28,665 nt of DNA from Lobulomyces angularis (lineage: Eukaryota; Chytridiomycota; Chytridiomycetes; Lobulomycetales; Lobulomycetaceae), in assembly GCA_027604685.1 (NCBI GenBank), contig JADHYX010000290.1:1-28665 (forward strand), in the 5' to 3' direction. Positions within the stretch are counted from its first letter, which is position 1, and each line of letters begins with the position of its first letter. The notes under the pieces are model-generated. The model saw only the letters and a program-made list of their open reading frames with translations. It searched no databases and was not told the origin of the DNA. The position numbers and the translations under genes were made by a program. Below are positions 1-10,742 of the stretch, one piece after another.

Positions 1-270
1 TATAATTTCTAATTTTTTTTTTGTCATTAGTTTAAATTACCTTTTTCCATTTAAATCAGGCAAGTTTTTTCTTCTCTTTAGTAAATTTTTTTTGAACAAA
101 AAAGTAGTGTAGACTTCCAAAAAAAACATATTCGACAGAGCAAAACATCCCAAAAAAACTGAAATCAAACTACCAACAACCAAAAAGTTTTGTCCTCTTA
201 AATTTTCGATTATCAAACTTCTAATCCACTCTACTTCTGGTTGGTATGAGGTTACTGTTGTTAAATTCAT
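1..270 (-). CDS. 5' exon of an unidentified membrane protein (runs off left edge)
   Basis: An ATG at 270 opens a frame that reads to 41, where a donor GTAATT (40-39) begins a 32-nt intron. The intron carries an ACTAATG branch-like site and ends with TTAG at 9, so a second exon would start at 8 and leave the window. The peptide begins MNLTTVTSYQPEVEWIRSL and has one clear hydrophobic segment, roughly residues 29-53 (NFLVVGSLISVFLGCFALSN), followed by a basic KK/KRR stretch. This suggests a membrane-anchored protein. I do not recognise the family; a DUF599-type membrane protein is a weak possibility from the EWIR...hydrophobic pattern. A second possible donor, GTCTAC just after MFFLE, is less canonical. 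A poly-A run of 15+ nt sits directly upstream of the ATG on this strand. Confidence 0.45.
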
Positions 271-610
271 TAACTTTTTTTTTTTTTTTTTTAATTTTTT
301 TTTTTTTTCTTAAATAAGCCTTTCTTTGTACTATTTTTACATCTAAAAAAGATAATAGATTGCTTACAAATTTTAGGAAATTTCTCCCTTGCGATATATT
401 AATTCTCCGCAAGCTTAAAATCCAAGCAGTTGCGCTTTGAAAATTGAAATAATAAAAATATAATAATTTTATTTATCTTTTTTTTTTTTAGAAAATAAAA
501 AATAAAATTTTAAAATTTTAACAAAGTCAAAAAAAAAAAAGAAAACGTAAAAAAAAAAATTTAAAAATAATAACTAAAAAAAATAAAAAAAAAAGTTTCT
601 AATAATTGTT
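271..610. other. Intergenic, A/T homopolymer-rich
   Basis: This is the gap between the end of the ATPase gene and the start of the left-edge gene, both on the minus strand. It contains long poly-T and poly-A tracts (272-310 and 480-595) and short low-complexity reading frames only. I see no RNA gene or conserved coding signal. It must hold the 3' UTR and polyadenylation site of the ATPase and the promoter of the left gene, but no specific site can be singled out in such AT-rich DNA. Confidence 0.6.
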
Positions 611-3600
611 TTAATGTTTGGAACCAGTAGAAAATCTTGTTGGGTACATAAGCAAGCCTTCAATTTCTGTAGTATTCATTTCAGGGAAAAAGATTCTTTG
701 TATCAATCTTCTTATGCTGGCATAGATTAATAAAATAAATCCAAAAATGATTGGTATAACCCAAAATACTGGTTCCAACATGTATGAAGTATTGAAAGCA
801 ACTAAAAAAAAATTAAATTAACTTCAAAAATCATTGATAAAAAATAGAATTACCGTTAAATGGAGGAGTATAAACGATTAATGAAGCAAACAAAACTCCC
901 GCTAGTAAACTACCCCAAGTCCGCATGTTTCTTAAAAAAAAAAAAGATTGAACATTTTAAAAAAAAATCTAAAAAATTTACCTAAGAGGGTATATGCCAA
1001 ATGGATACCCAGTTCTACATTTACAAGCAAAAAGATTAAACATTTGAATAATCATTATTCCGAAATAGTATATGGATTGTCCTCTGGCAATGACCTCTTG
1101 TTGTTCATACCAAGTCTAAAAAAATAAAAAATTAAAAATTAAAAAAAAAACATACCAAAACTCTTCCCGTAGAAGTAGTAAAAGTTTGTTCTGGCTGAAC
1201 ACTTGTCATTTTCATCGAGTCTGCAAAGCTAATTTGGTAAGGCTTTTTTGTAATATTAGACACACTATAAAATAAAACAAAATAGAATGCAGTAAAACAT
1301 CCCACTGTTTCGATTACACCAGCTTCCAAATATGCCCAACTTAAAACGTTAACATCAACTAAAATTTCACCGTCTTTTTTTTCCTTAAAATCCAACCAGA
1401 AATTTCTTGTAAAAGGTCTTCGCAATTTGTACAAAAGGTATTGTAAAAAATTTCGCTTTATAGGTTCCCCAGTTTCCCGGTCAACTTCATCTTTATACCG
1501 TAAATTCCTCTCTTTCAGTTGCTTAATTGAATCCGAGGTTACAGGTTTTCTTGGTGGAACTCTCATTAGATTGGCTTCAGACTCAGCCGGTTCCCAGGCA
1601 TAACTTAAGGCTGCGAAAATTTCAAATCCTAAATCAATCACCAAAACTTGTAGCGCATTTAAAGCCAACGGAATGGGAATAGCAACGTTAAAAATAAATG
1701 GTAAAATTTCTGGAATACTATAAAAAAAAAAAAACAAAATTTAAATTACGAATATTTTAAAAAACAAAAAAATACCTGTGACTTATTACATATTTAATAC
1801 TCTTTTTCAAATTGAAAAATATCAAACGACCTTCTCTTATACCATTTACAGTGCTTGCAAAATTATCATCAAGCAAAATCATAGCAGCGGCTTCTTTAGA
1901 CACGTCACTACCACTGATATTCATAGCAATTCCTAAATCGGCCTTTTTTAAAGCAGGAGAGTCATTTACACCATCCCCGGTAACTCCGACAATGTGGCCC
2001 AAACTTTGAGCATGTTTAACAATTTGTAATTTATGTTTTGGTGAGGTTCTTGCAAAAATAATCTCGTCCTTAGAGAAAATCAAGTCCCACTCTGCATCAG
2101 TTAAACTATCAATTCTTTCACCATGTATAACAATTGCATGGTATTCATCCTCACCAATAGATTCCACAGAACGATTGGTCCTTTTTGCTAATCTTTCCTT
2201 TGTATCAGACAACATCATATTAATCTTTCTTCCAATAGCCTTTATTTTAAAAATAAATTTTATTTATTAAAAAAAAAAAAAATGCATTGAATTAAATTTA
2301 CCTCAGCAGTAAGTGGGTGATCTCCAGTAACCATCATCACTTTTACCCCCGCTTCACGACAATGTCCAACTGCTTCACGAACTCCATGTTTTGGTGGATC
2401 TTCCAAACTTGTCAATCCAACAAAGCACAGACCAGTCTACCAAATGTTAATAGATTAAAAGACAAATTATAAATTACTGTTGGAAAGTTCTTTTTTTCCT
2501 TATCAAAAACAAAATCTGCTGGGAAATTTTGGCCATCGAGTAAATTTTGTGCGAAAGCAAGGACTCTATGACCTTTTCCAGCCATTGTTTCATAAGCCTC
2601 TGTAAAATTGTTTTTGTGTTCTTCAGTCATTTCCACTAATGCCTCGTCCACTAAAATATGAGAACATATTCTTAAAATTCTTTCTGGTGCTCCTTTAATA
2701 AATTGAGAAAGTTCTCCATTTTGATGAGATTTTTTGTGAATGGTCATTGCCCATTTGTTTTCAGAATTAAAAGGAATTTCGAATACTTTTGGGTACATTT
2801 CTTCCAACTGCAGCAAAAAAAACAGAAATTAAAAAAGAATTCCAATTCAAATTATACTTTATCAATTGTATCACCAAGTTTATTAGCAGCAAATCTAAAT
2901 AATCCAGATTCAGTTGCATCGGCAGCTGGTAAAAAAAAAAAAATTAGCCTTATTAATTTATATAACATACATATTGCTCTCTGGGCCACTGGAACATCCG
3001 TACGATCAAAACGTGCCCTACAAATTTTTTTTTATAAAATACTCTCTGATATAATTATTACTTGGTACAAAGTGCAGATATATTAATAATCTCTTCAATA
3101 CCACTAATTTTTCTGTCAAATCGAACTTCCGGTGGATTTAGTATGGATTCGGAGTTAGACTCGGCAACAACCATTTTCAAACTTGTCCATAAGTAAGTAA
3201 CTGTCATCTGGTTTCTAGTTAACGTTCCTGTTTTGTCAGTTGCCAAAAGAGTAATTGCACCTAAAGTTTCAACACCCTGCAAGTCCTTTACAAGAACTTG
3301 CTTTGTTGCCATTCTTTTTGCAGCGATTGTTAACAACATGGATACAGTAGAAGGGAGACCTTGAGGAACCTGAAAATATGATTAATTTTTCAAGAGAACT
3401 AAAAATATTCGCCATACCCAAGCAACTAAAACACCTATTGCAAAATTTAAAGCGTAACTAATTTTTGCACCTGTTGTAGGTTTATCCGTGCTATTAAGGT
3501 AAGCAACAATAAAAAAGATGATGGCAGTAGATATCGCAAAGAATGATATAATTCCTACAAATTTTGTGATTTCTTGAGATAATGGTGATTCCCTTTTAGA

Positions 3601-4687
3601 TTCTCCTTGTGTAAGGTTTGCAATTTGACCTAAAACTGTTGAATCACCGGTTCTTACAACTACACCGTATGCATCACCTAAAAAAATAAATTAAAGAAAA
3701 ATTTTAAAAAAATGGAAAAGTTTCACTTCCTACCTGACACAGCTAGAGTTCCATTAAAGGCCAAGTTTGTAGCTTCTAAAGGATTTTCATGAGTATTACG
3801 ATTAGTTCTTTCTTGAGGTTCAGCTTCTCCTGTTAAAGAGGAATTATCTACTTTAAAATCAGTTGCAGCAAATATGTAAATATCAGCAGGTATTTTGTCT
3901 CCAGTTCGAACGTGAACTATATCACCTGGGACAAGTTCAGAAGCAGGTGACTGCTTGACATTACCATCACGTACAAAACTGCAATTAGCAGGTATCATAT
4001 TCTAAAAAAAAAAAATTTACTTTCGAAAAAAAAAATTGAAAGTTTACCAAAAAGGATTCCAGTAATGCAGCACTTTTTTGATGTTGATAATATTCAATAA
4101 ACGCGTTGATTAAAGCTACACCAAGAAGAATTGCTCCAGTATAAGACTAAAAACAATTTAAATAGATTTCAATATGTTATAAAATACACTAGAAAAGTTA
4201 GCGACGGGATCCATTATGAGTAAAATCCAAGTAAAAATAGCGCATAAAACCAATAATAAGTTGAAAGTAGCGGAGAGACATTTCAAGTATAAAATGAATG
4301 GATGCGTTTTTGAAGCAGGAGTTAACACTAAAAACTTAATTAAACAAAAAATATTTAAAAAAATTAAAGTATTATACCATTTCGACCATACTGAGTTAAA
4401 CGCGCTGCAGCAACATCGACATGTAATCCCAGAGATTGAGGAGGCTTAGTAGGATTAAATTGAGTTGTCCATTTTTCCTGTATTTCTTCAAAACTTAATA
4501 AATGTTCGTCCTAAAAATAAAAATAGAATTTGTGAAACCACTTTATGATTGTTGCATTATTTACAATGTCCAAGTTTTTGCTAGTCTTTTTTGCAGTTTT
4601 AGATGCTGGTTGATCTTGCGTAGTTTTTTGGTCGGAGCCATCGATGTCAATGACCGCGCTGGGAGAGTCCGTCTCAGGATTTGACAT
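611..4687 (-). CDS. P-type ATPase, subfamily IIC (Na+/K+- or H+/K+-ATPase alpha-like)
   Basis: Exons: 4687-4565, 4510-4378, 4327-4188, 4146-4048, 4001-3734, 3677-3418, 3369-3062, 3017-2971, 2925-2858, 2807-2478, 2436-2302, 2239-1776, 1717-1156, 1115-982, 930-854, 801-611. All junctions are GT-AG and phase-consistent, giving 3339 nt and 1112 aa. Motifs: SLTGE loop in the actuator domain (T222-E224), phosphorylation site DKTGTLT (D386), KGAPE in the nucleotide domain (520-524), TGDGVND hinge (724-730). [19 protein letters not shown] and the KKADLGIAM...SDVSKEAA run are hallmarks of the IIC class, which exchanges Na+ or H+ for K+ across the plasma membrane in animals. Cation-site residues differ from the animal pump: VPQGLP in M4 (Q344 where animals have E), SHSIPE in M5 (E795 kept), DLGFEI in M6 (D820 kept, E824 for D). 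The C-terminus has four further hydrophobic segments, as expected. No beta subunit gene is in the window. The ion pair transported cannot be read from sequence. Confidence 0.95.
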
Positions 4688-5025
4688 GAATTAATATGAA
4701 TAAATGAGGATAGTCAACTTTTAAGGTATTTTTTTTTGAGGGTTTTTGATTGAGGGTTTTGTATGGATTTGCCATTTGTTTGTCGGAAGAATTGATTAAG
4801 CAGTGTTTAATAAACTGACCCTACTTGATACGTATACTTAGGATACATCACAGATGAACTCCGATAATAAGAAGTGTTTCAAAATTCATCCCTGAATTCA
4901 ATAAACTTCTTTTTTCACTGATTACACAACAATAGTAATTTAATTTAACGGGTCAAAATTTGGAAACTTCTAAAATTTAGTTTCAAAATAATCCCAAATG
5001 TCAGAAAAAAAAAATATATATATTA
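4688..5025. other. Intergenic: ATPase promoter side, FKBP 3' side
   Basis: This 338-bp gap separates two minus-strand genes, so it holds the FKBP 3' UTR (right part) and the ATPase promoter (left part). The segment 4730-4900 is less AT-rich than other gaps. I see no open frame of note and no RNA gene. Confidence 0.5.
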
Positions 5026-5880
5026 TTAATTTATCTTTAATAATTCAACATCAAAAACTAAATCAGCTCTTGGACTGTTAAAAAAGATCGATTGTTAAAA
5101 CTATGCTATTTGAAGATTTCTTACGGAATGGCACCAGGATAACCTCTTTCACCATATGCATAATCATAAGTAATGTTCAACTTGGCTTGTTGACCTAAAG
5201 ACATTTGAGGAACACCCTCATCCCAACCTCTGATAACTTGCCCCACTCCAATTTTACATTCAAAAGGTGTTCCACGATCCCTTGAGGAGTCAAATTTGTA
5301 TCCATCTTTTTTAAACTATAAAAAAAATATGTTGTGAATTAATAACCATTTAAAAAAATGTTAATCACTTACTGTACCAATGTCTTGAATACAAAAAAAT
5401 ACATTCCAAATTAAAAATCAATTAATTTACAAAAATCTTTAATTATTTGTCTTACAATGCTAAAGTAAAAAAAAAAAGTAAATTACTTAAAAAAAAGATT
5501 AAAAAAGTTTACCATGGTAACTTTATCTCCCTACAAGCAAACAATTAAAATAAATATTAACAGAAAATAGTGAATTAGAGTGAAGAAAGTGTTTAATATA
5601 GGGAATTTTAGGTCAAATTTTTAAGAAAATGAATAAAGAATAGCATTCTTTTGTAATAAACCTTTTTAGGAAAATTAACACCATCGCCAGGTTTAATAGT
5701 TACAACTTCGACTAGATGTGAAAAAAATTATGTAAGAAAGTTAAAATTAAAAAAAAAAAAAAAAATCAGTGATTCCATATTACTAAACAATATTTAAACT
5801 TTTTAATTAATACCACCCATTCGTTTCAAGCTAGAAGAAAAACTTCTGCTGTGAATTAGTGAAGTTTTACTTAGATTCAT
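5026..5880 (-). CDS. FKBP: FKBP12-type peptidyl-prolyl cis-trans isomerase built with microexons
   Basis: Exons: 5880-5814, 5711-5662, 5530-5513, 5459-5456, 5383-5373, 5315-5125, 5074-5026. Total 390 nt, 129 aa. Exons 3-5 are only 18, 4 and 11 nt and together spell GDKVTMHYIGT, which matches the first strand and HYTGT of FKBP12. The remainder is diagnostic: [51 protein letters not shown]. The pocket residues of FKBP12 (Y, F, D, the VIRGW tryptophan, the YAYG tyrosine) are present, so it should fold prolyl bonds and probably bind FK506/rapamycin-like macrolides. The first ATG (5880) adds 20 residues rich in S, L, K and R with no acidic residue, resembling a mitochondrial presequence. The second in-frame Met at residue 21 (5820) gives a standard 109-aa cytosolic FKBP12. 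Dual targeting is inferred, not shown. Confidence 0.93.
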
Positions 5881-6267
5881 TTTAATGAGAAAAAAAAAAA
5901 TTCAAAAATCCTCAAATAATTAAAAAAACTAATAAATAAAAAGAAGATTTAAATAATGTTTTTGAACAGAAATATTTTGATGAAAACTAGAGTCATAAAA
6001 ATTTTCCTATACTACTTAATTGTACTTTGAAAACATTTCTGTAACAATCTTGCAATTAAAAAAAAAAAAGTAAATCTGAAAGAAAATTATGAACTTTTAG
6101 CTTTACTTAATCATAAAAGGTTTTTCAAAAATTTATAATATACAAAAGAAAAACAATGATTAAATAAAAAAAAAAATATGCTATGAAAATGTAACAGAAG
6201 CGTGACAAAAAAAAATTGTGTAGTAAAATGTTTGGAAAATCCTTAAAAAAAATTAAATGCATATCGT
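5881..6267. other. Intergenic, no gene seen
   Basis: This gap of 387 bp between two minus-strand genes holds the Atos 3' UTR and the FKBP promoter. It is AT-rich with poly-A tracts and stop codons in all frames. I see nothing further. Confidence 0.5.
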
Positions 6268-7403
6268 TTATCGATTCAAATCCAGATTATTCATTTCATT
6301 TTGCAGATCTTCCTCTTCACCATGTAAACTATCCACTACGTTTCTTCCTCTACCAGTAATTCTTCTATCATTATTGTTCCCATACTCATCATCCGCATCA
6401 TCATGAATTCTACTATAGAAGTTTCTTCTTTCTAAATTGAAACTCTTACTTAAAGAGCTTTTATTAATTACGTTTACATCTTCCGAATAATCAAATTCAC
6501 ATAATTTGACATATTCAAATTTTGTTTCATTTAAAACATTGAAGACTTCATCTTTAAATTCTGGAAAGCTTTTACTGCTGAATACCAATCTCATTTTCCT
6601 ATCAATATATAGTTTGTTTTTAATTTTTACGTATTGCAAGTGAATTGCAGAAAGTAAGATTTTAGTCTTTTTCAAATTAGAATTTGAGTAAGTTTTTTGT
6701 CTTGAAATAGTCTTCGTATCATTTGGCATCTAAAACCCATTAGGTAAAAAAGTGTTAATAAAATCAAATTTGCATAATTAACAGCATACATTTGTGTGAT
6801 CGTACGGTATAAGAAATACCTTAATAGCAGTAGATGATGGGTTTTTGATAATCTAATAAAAAATTTTAATACAAACTAAAAAAAAAAAAAAAAAAGTACT
6901 ATTTGTAATTGCCCTTTATTTGCTATTCGATATCTTTCATCCATAGTTAAGCTTCCACAAAAAGGTGTCACTGTTAGCCTTTCACTTAATTTATCATTGG
7001 TATTAAATGCTGCACTATTTAAAAAAAAAAAATAAGTAATTAGAAAAAAAATTTTAAAGAATAAACAATTTTATACCTAGAATCAATCAAATCAAAACTG
7101 GAAGCTTCAAATGGGTAAAATTTATGTTTTGGTAATTTCAATTTCAATGGTAAATTTTTCCCAAAGCCACAGCAACCAATTTCCATGGTAAATGATACCG
7201 GTTTTGAAGGAGAAGTTGACATTCTGGATTTAAGTAAGGATTCCTATATGTAATTGCATTTTAGTCAATAATTTAAAGTAAAATCTTACTTCATAGGAGC
7301 CGATAAATTGTTTATCTGGAGAATATGGTTGTGGTATACTAGATCTTCTTTTTAAATTTGGAGAAGGAAATGGTGTTGTTTTTATAACTTTTGATTCAAC
7401 CAT
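6268..7403 (-). CDS. ATOS: Atos/FAM214 family protein
   Basis: Exons: 7403-7290, 7243-7077, 7014-6900, 6852-6790, 6729-6268; 921 nt, 306 aa. The order of motifs matches the conserved core of Atossa and vertebrate ATOSA/ATOSB (FAM214A/B): GSYEESLLKSRM near residue 36, a cysteine-rich MEIGCCGFG, then TPFCGSLTMDERYRIANKGQ, LQIIIKNPSSTAIKVFLIPYD and DM/NMP followed by ISRQKT, and finally IHLQYVKIKNKLYIDRKMRLVFSS. The human core reads the same way (GTIQ..IFNP..T.VK.FV..YD..DMP, FLRQ, YLIHL, IYLH.D.RLLFS). Animal Atos proteins are nuclear transcriptional regulators; the fungal role is less clear. The acidic, asparagine-rich tail (last 80 residues) is unlike the animal proteins. The protein is compact, little more than the conserved domain. 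The family call is confident; the function is inferred. Confidence 0.88.
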
Positions 7404-8230
7404 CAGTGGAAGTGAAATTTTCAGTTTTACAATTTAAAAACCACCTTGAAGTAGTAATTCAGAGTAATTCAAAATTCAATTTAATCAAGATATTTATAAA
7501 AAAAATACGTTTTTTTTTAAATGTTATTTTTTTTTTTTGGAAAATTTTACAAATGCCAAACTTCGTCAAGTGAATCTAAAATATAAAAATAAAAGTAAAA
7601 AAACACTTAAAATAGTAGTAAAAAAATAAAAAAAAAGTTTCAAAAATTTTTAATTTTTTTGTCTACCAAAATTTATTTAAATTTTACTTACAAATATTTT
7701 TCTAAAATTTTTCTTTTTTTTTTATGATTGGAAAAAAAAAATTACGGTGTATTTTATTTCAAGCCAAAAAGAAAATTTATAAGAGTCTTTTTTTTTGTGA
7801 TACGAAAAATAGATGGTTGAAAGAACAAAAAAAAACATGAATGGTCCATAAAATAAATTTGGTTACATTGAAGAAACTATGATATTTATTGATCAAATAG
7901 CAAGGTTTTAGATATCAAAATTACAAAGTACATTTTTACTTTTTGGCAATTATCTGGAAAGTTTTGCATTTGTTGGAGAAACAATATTAAATCCGATTTT
8001 TCGAATTGAGATTGGACGCATCTATTAATGCTGAAATATCTAGGAGTGAATTTATTAAAACTTTTAACGAAAAATGTGGATGGCCAAAAACACATCTGTT
8101 GCGTTCAATGATTACTTTGAGAAAACATCATGAATGGTACTTTTTAAAACAATATTCGTTGTTTATGAGTTGTTTATTTTATATCTGTTTTAAAATTTTT
8201 AAAAATTTTTTAATACAAAAAACTGTTATT
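7404..8230. other. Intergenic with one weak plus-strand coding trace
   Basis: Most of this 827-bp gap is poly-A/T sequence. One plus-strand frame is open from 7991 to 8239 and has coding-like content around 8043-8135 (SEFIKTFNEKCGWPKTH, then HHEWYFLKQ), just after a plausible acceptor ATATCTAG at 8042. It has no in-frame ATG, and I could not join it to an upstream exon with a consistent phase. It also overlaps the 3' end of the next minus-strand gene. I do not recognise it. It may be an exon of a small unmodelled gene or chance. Confidence 0.3.
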
Positions 8231-8886
8231 TTATCTTAATTTAAAGAATTCAAGAACTTTACAAAATTTATTTTCACACACAGGATTTAAAATATAGAAT
8301 TTTCCCAGCATGCATAAATTGGTTTCTATTATATCTTGCTCTGTCTCCAGATCGCCTAACGATACTACTCAAAAAGTATTAAATACAATAAATTTCTTCA
8401 CTTACAGAAATACTGTATCAATAAATTTGCCTTTCCTGTATATTTTAGTTTATCGCTTATCCTAAAATTGTAATTATTTGAAAAAGTTTGATAATTAAAA
8501 GGTGAAGCTTTAACAGGAAATGCTAAAATTTTATCAACAATCAAATCATTATTCTCACTAGTTATAGAGATTTCAATGTATGATCTATTTGCAACAAAAA
8601 AATTAAAATATTAAAAGTTCATGTTTAATTTTTTTTGGATTTACGGTGGTAAAATTTTTTTTAAACTAAAAATATCAACATCAAAGCTGATATTCATTCC
8701 TTTGATAACTTGAAAATTTTCAGGATAAAACTTAAAATTTGTTAAATTTGCTTTTCTATTTTGCTGGTAATTGTTATTACAATTAATTAATCCAAAAGTA
8801 TTATAAATTGCATTAAGTTGAGCTGATATTATTTGCAAATTTATTAAAAAATACAATGGTTGAAAATTTAACAGTTTAAATTTCAT
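8231..8886 (-). CDS. Putative secreted protein with signal peptide, weakly ML-domain-like
   Basis: Exons: 8886-8645, 8584-8406, 8364-8231; 555 nt, 184 aa, with GT-AG junctions and consistent phase. The N-terminus (MKFKLLNFQPLYFLINLQII) looks like a signal peptide or membrane anchor. It is followed by a mature part with cysteines at about residues 36, 158, 169 and 174, and predicted alternation typical of beta strands. The segment around residues 45-72 (LTNFKFYPENFQVIKGMNIS) resembles the strand pattern of ML/NPC2-type lipid-binding proteins, where a cysteine precedes a KGxNxT/S-like strand. The resemblance is weak and is a guess. No catalytic motif is visible. The last exon (8364-8231) could be mis-modelled, because it depends on a 41-nt intron. 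Confidence 0.5.
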
Positions 8887-9220
8887 ACTTTCTGAAATTT
8901 AAAATTGTTTTAATGTCTATATTGCTTTCTTTTTCTAGTTAAATGTATTTTTTATATAATTAGAGGTGGTATATTTTTATTAAAAAAAAAAAAAAAAATT
9001 TAAACTCCGTTGGTTTTTTCGTGATTTACAATTTTTAAATTCTTCAAGATTTTCAAATGATAATTAAGAAGTTTTAACAAGTTAAAATAAACGCGTTTTA
9101 TTTTTTATATATAAATGGTGATTTTTTTTTTTTTACTATTGTACACATTGGTTTTTTTTATTGAAGGGTATAATATTTGCAATTATTTAATTTACTAAAA
9201 ATTATACGATGATTTTAATT
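8887..9220. other. Intergenic, no gene seen
   Basis: This 334-bp gap between minus-strand genes holds the C2H2 gene's 3' UTR and the promoter of the 8231-8886 gene. It is AT-rich with long T and A runs (8980-9000, 9121-9135). No open frame or RNA structure stands out. Confidence 0.5.
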
Positions 9221-10742
9221 TCATTCGTTTTTCATTGAATTCTTTCCTTTTCTCTCTTTTTTAAAGCCATGAACATTGTTTTTGTGCCTTTTTAGATCAT
9301 GATTTCTCTTAAAGGATACCTGACACACATCACAAACAAACAGTTTTTCGGTATAATGAGTTTTCATGTGAGATTTCACTCCATACAACCTATATTAGTT
9401 TAAATTATTAGAATTGGATGAAACGTTTAATTATATTTTTTTTTTTTTTTTTTTGTTACACTTTAAAACTTTTTCCACAAATATGACACAAGAAGAGTTT
9501 TTTTTTGGCACTTTGATCCTTTTCTTCATTTGAAGTTAAGGATGAAGATAGTAATTTGCTATCACTTTCATTGTTGTTTATCATGTTATTCGTTGCCATC
9601 TCCTCTGAATGTTTCTCTTTCAAATTGTGGAACGGTAATAATTGATCATCATCCATAGATTTGGTGGTTTGAAGCATTTCACTCATTGGTAATGGATTAC
9701 TTCCCTGTAATTTGGAAGTTTGTAGTATTGCATTAGGTGATAATGGATTATAACTCATTAAATTGGTATTTTGAAACATTGTATTAGTTACAGCATTTCT
9801 GTTATTTTGAAAGGGTACATTAGCTACCATAAAATTGTGCTTTACGCTATTTTTTTGATACAGGTCACTGTTGTGAACTCTGCTAGCAGGTGAATTGCCA
9901 ATAACATCATTGGGGCTGTTTTTGTAATCAATTACAATTTGCCGCTGCATTTCGGGAGAGGAAGTAGTAGAAGATAAATTGTAATTATACATTGAATCGA
10001 TTGGTGAGTATTGATTATCGAAAAAGCTCAAGTTGCCATTATCTAGAACATTATTTCTGACATTATAGTGATCCTCGCTATATAAAGGAACTTGATTCTC
10101 AGGAATTTGATTAATAACATTTAAAAAAAAAGAGCCATTCTGATCATGTTCAGTTGAATTCGGAGAATGCAAACTAGCCATAGGTATCTTTAATTCCAAA
10201 TGAGGTGATTTTGTTTGACTTGATGATGGTGATTCCATAATATTGTAGTTTAATGTTTCATTAACAAGTTGTGGGCTAGAAAGCCAGGTATTTGAAGAAA
10301 CTCTCGGAAAATCTCGTGCAAAATTATGGTTATGCAAAGTAGGTGTTTGGTAAAAACGAGATTGTTTTCGATTACTTGGTTGAAAGCTGTTTTTTTGAGG
10401 TATCAATTTTATGGAATTATAATCCAAATGTCGATGTAAACGTTTTTGGTGTGGAAAATTGTTGAGTTGATTTTGATGTATTGGTGTAATATGATGCAGG
10501 TGAGGATTGTCGCACTGTTGAGAAATTTTGGTATCCTTGGTATAATCTCTGTAAGTAAAATCTTGTTCATGTGTAATTTGAATCTGTTCAGTGTAAAGAA
10601 ATTGCTCAGACTGATGCTGCGATGGTTGTAGATGGTAAAGAAATTGATTGGGACTTAGATCTGATGCGGTATGGTATAAAGGCTGCCTTGGGTTTGAAGT
10701 GCGCCGGTATTTGGAATAGCACTGCTCGTTTGAATATGTCAT
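9221..10742 (-). CDS. C2H2 zinc-finger transcription factor with long N/Q/S/P-rich region
   Basis: Exons: 10742-9460 and 9389-9221; 1452 nt, 483 aa. The intron splits the first finger, with donor GTAACA inside the valine codon and acceptor ATATAG. Two C-terminal fingers are intact. Finger 1 has C419-x2-C422-x12-H435-x3-H439. Finger 2 has C447-x2-C450-x12-H463-x4-H468. The linker HYTEKLF is a variant of the common TGEKP linker. The first ~400 residues are low-complexity, rich in Asn, Gln, His, Ser and Pro, with short repeated phrases such as PLSPN/NPLP and MFQNTNLM, as in fungal activation domains. A long disordered region ending in two tandem fingers is the layout of fungal stress regulators such as Msn2/4 or Crz1, but nothing identifies an ortholog. 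It probably acts in the nucleus as a DNA-binding regulator. Confidence 0.85.

Noticed and set aside
2703..3086. 127-codon plus-strand frame across several ATPase introns
   Set aside because: The minus strand here encodes the conserved nucleotide-binding domain with clean splice sites; the plus frame runs through T-rich introns and is low-complexity.
4216..4449. 77-codon plus-strand frame opposite ATPase exons 2-3
   Set aside because: It is the antisense shadow of conserved ATPase exons and an intron; its translation has no family pattern.
7886..8095. 69-codon minus-strand ORF (MCFWPSTFF...)
   Set aside because: It is antisense to the weak plus-strand coding trace and shows no conserved pattern; neither strand can be modelled convincingly.
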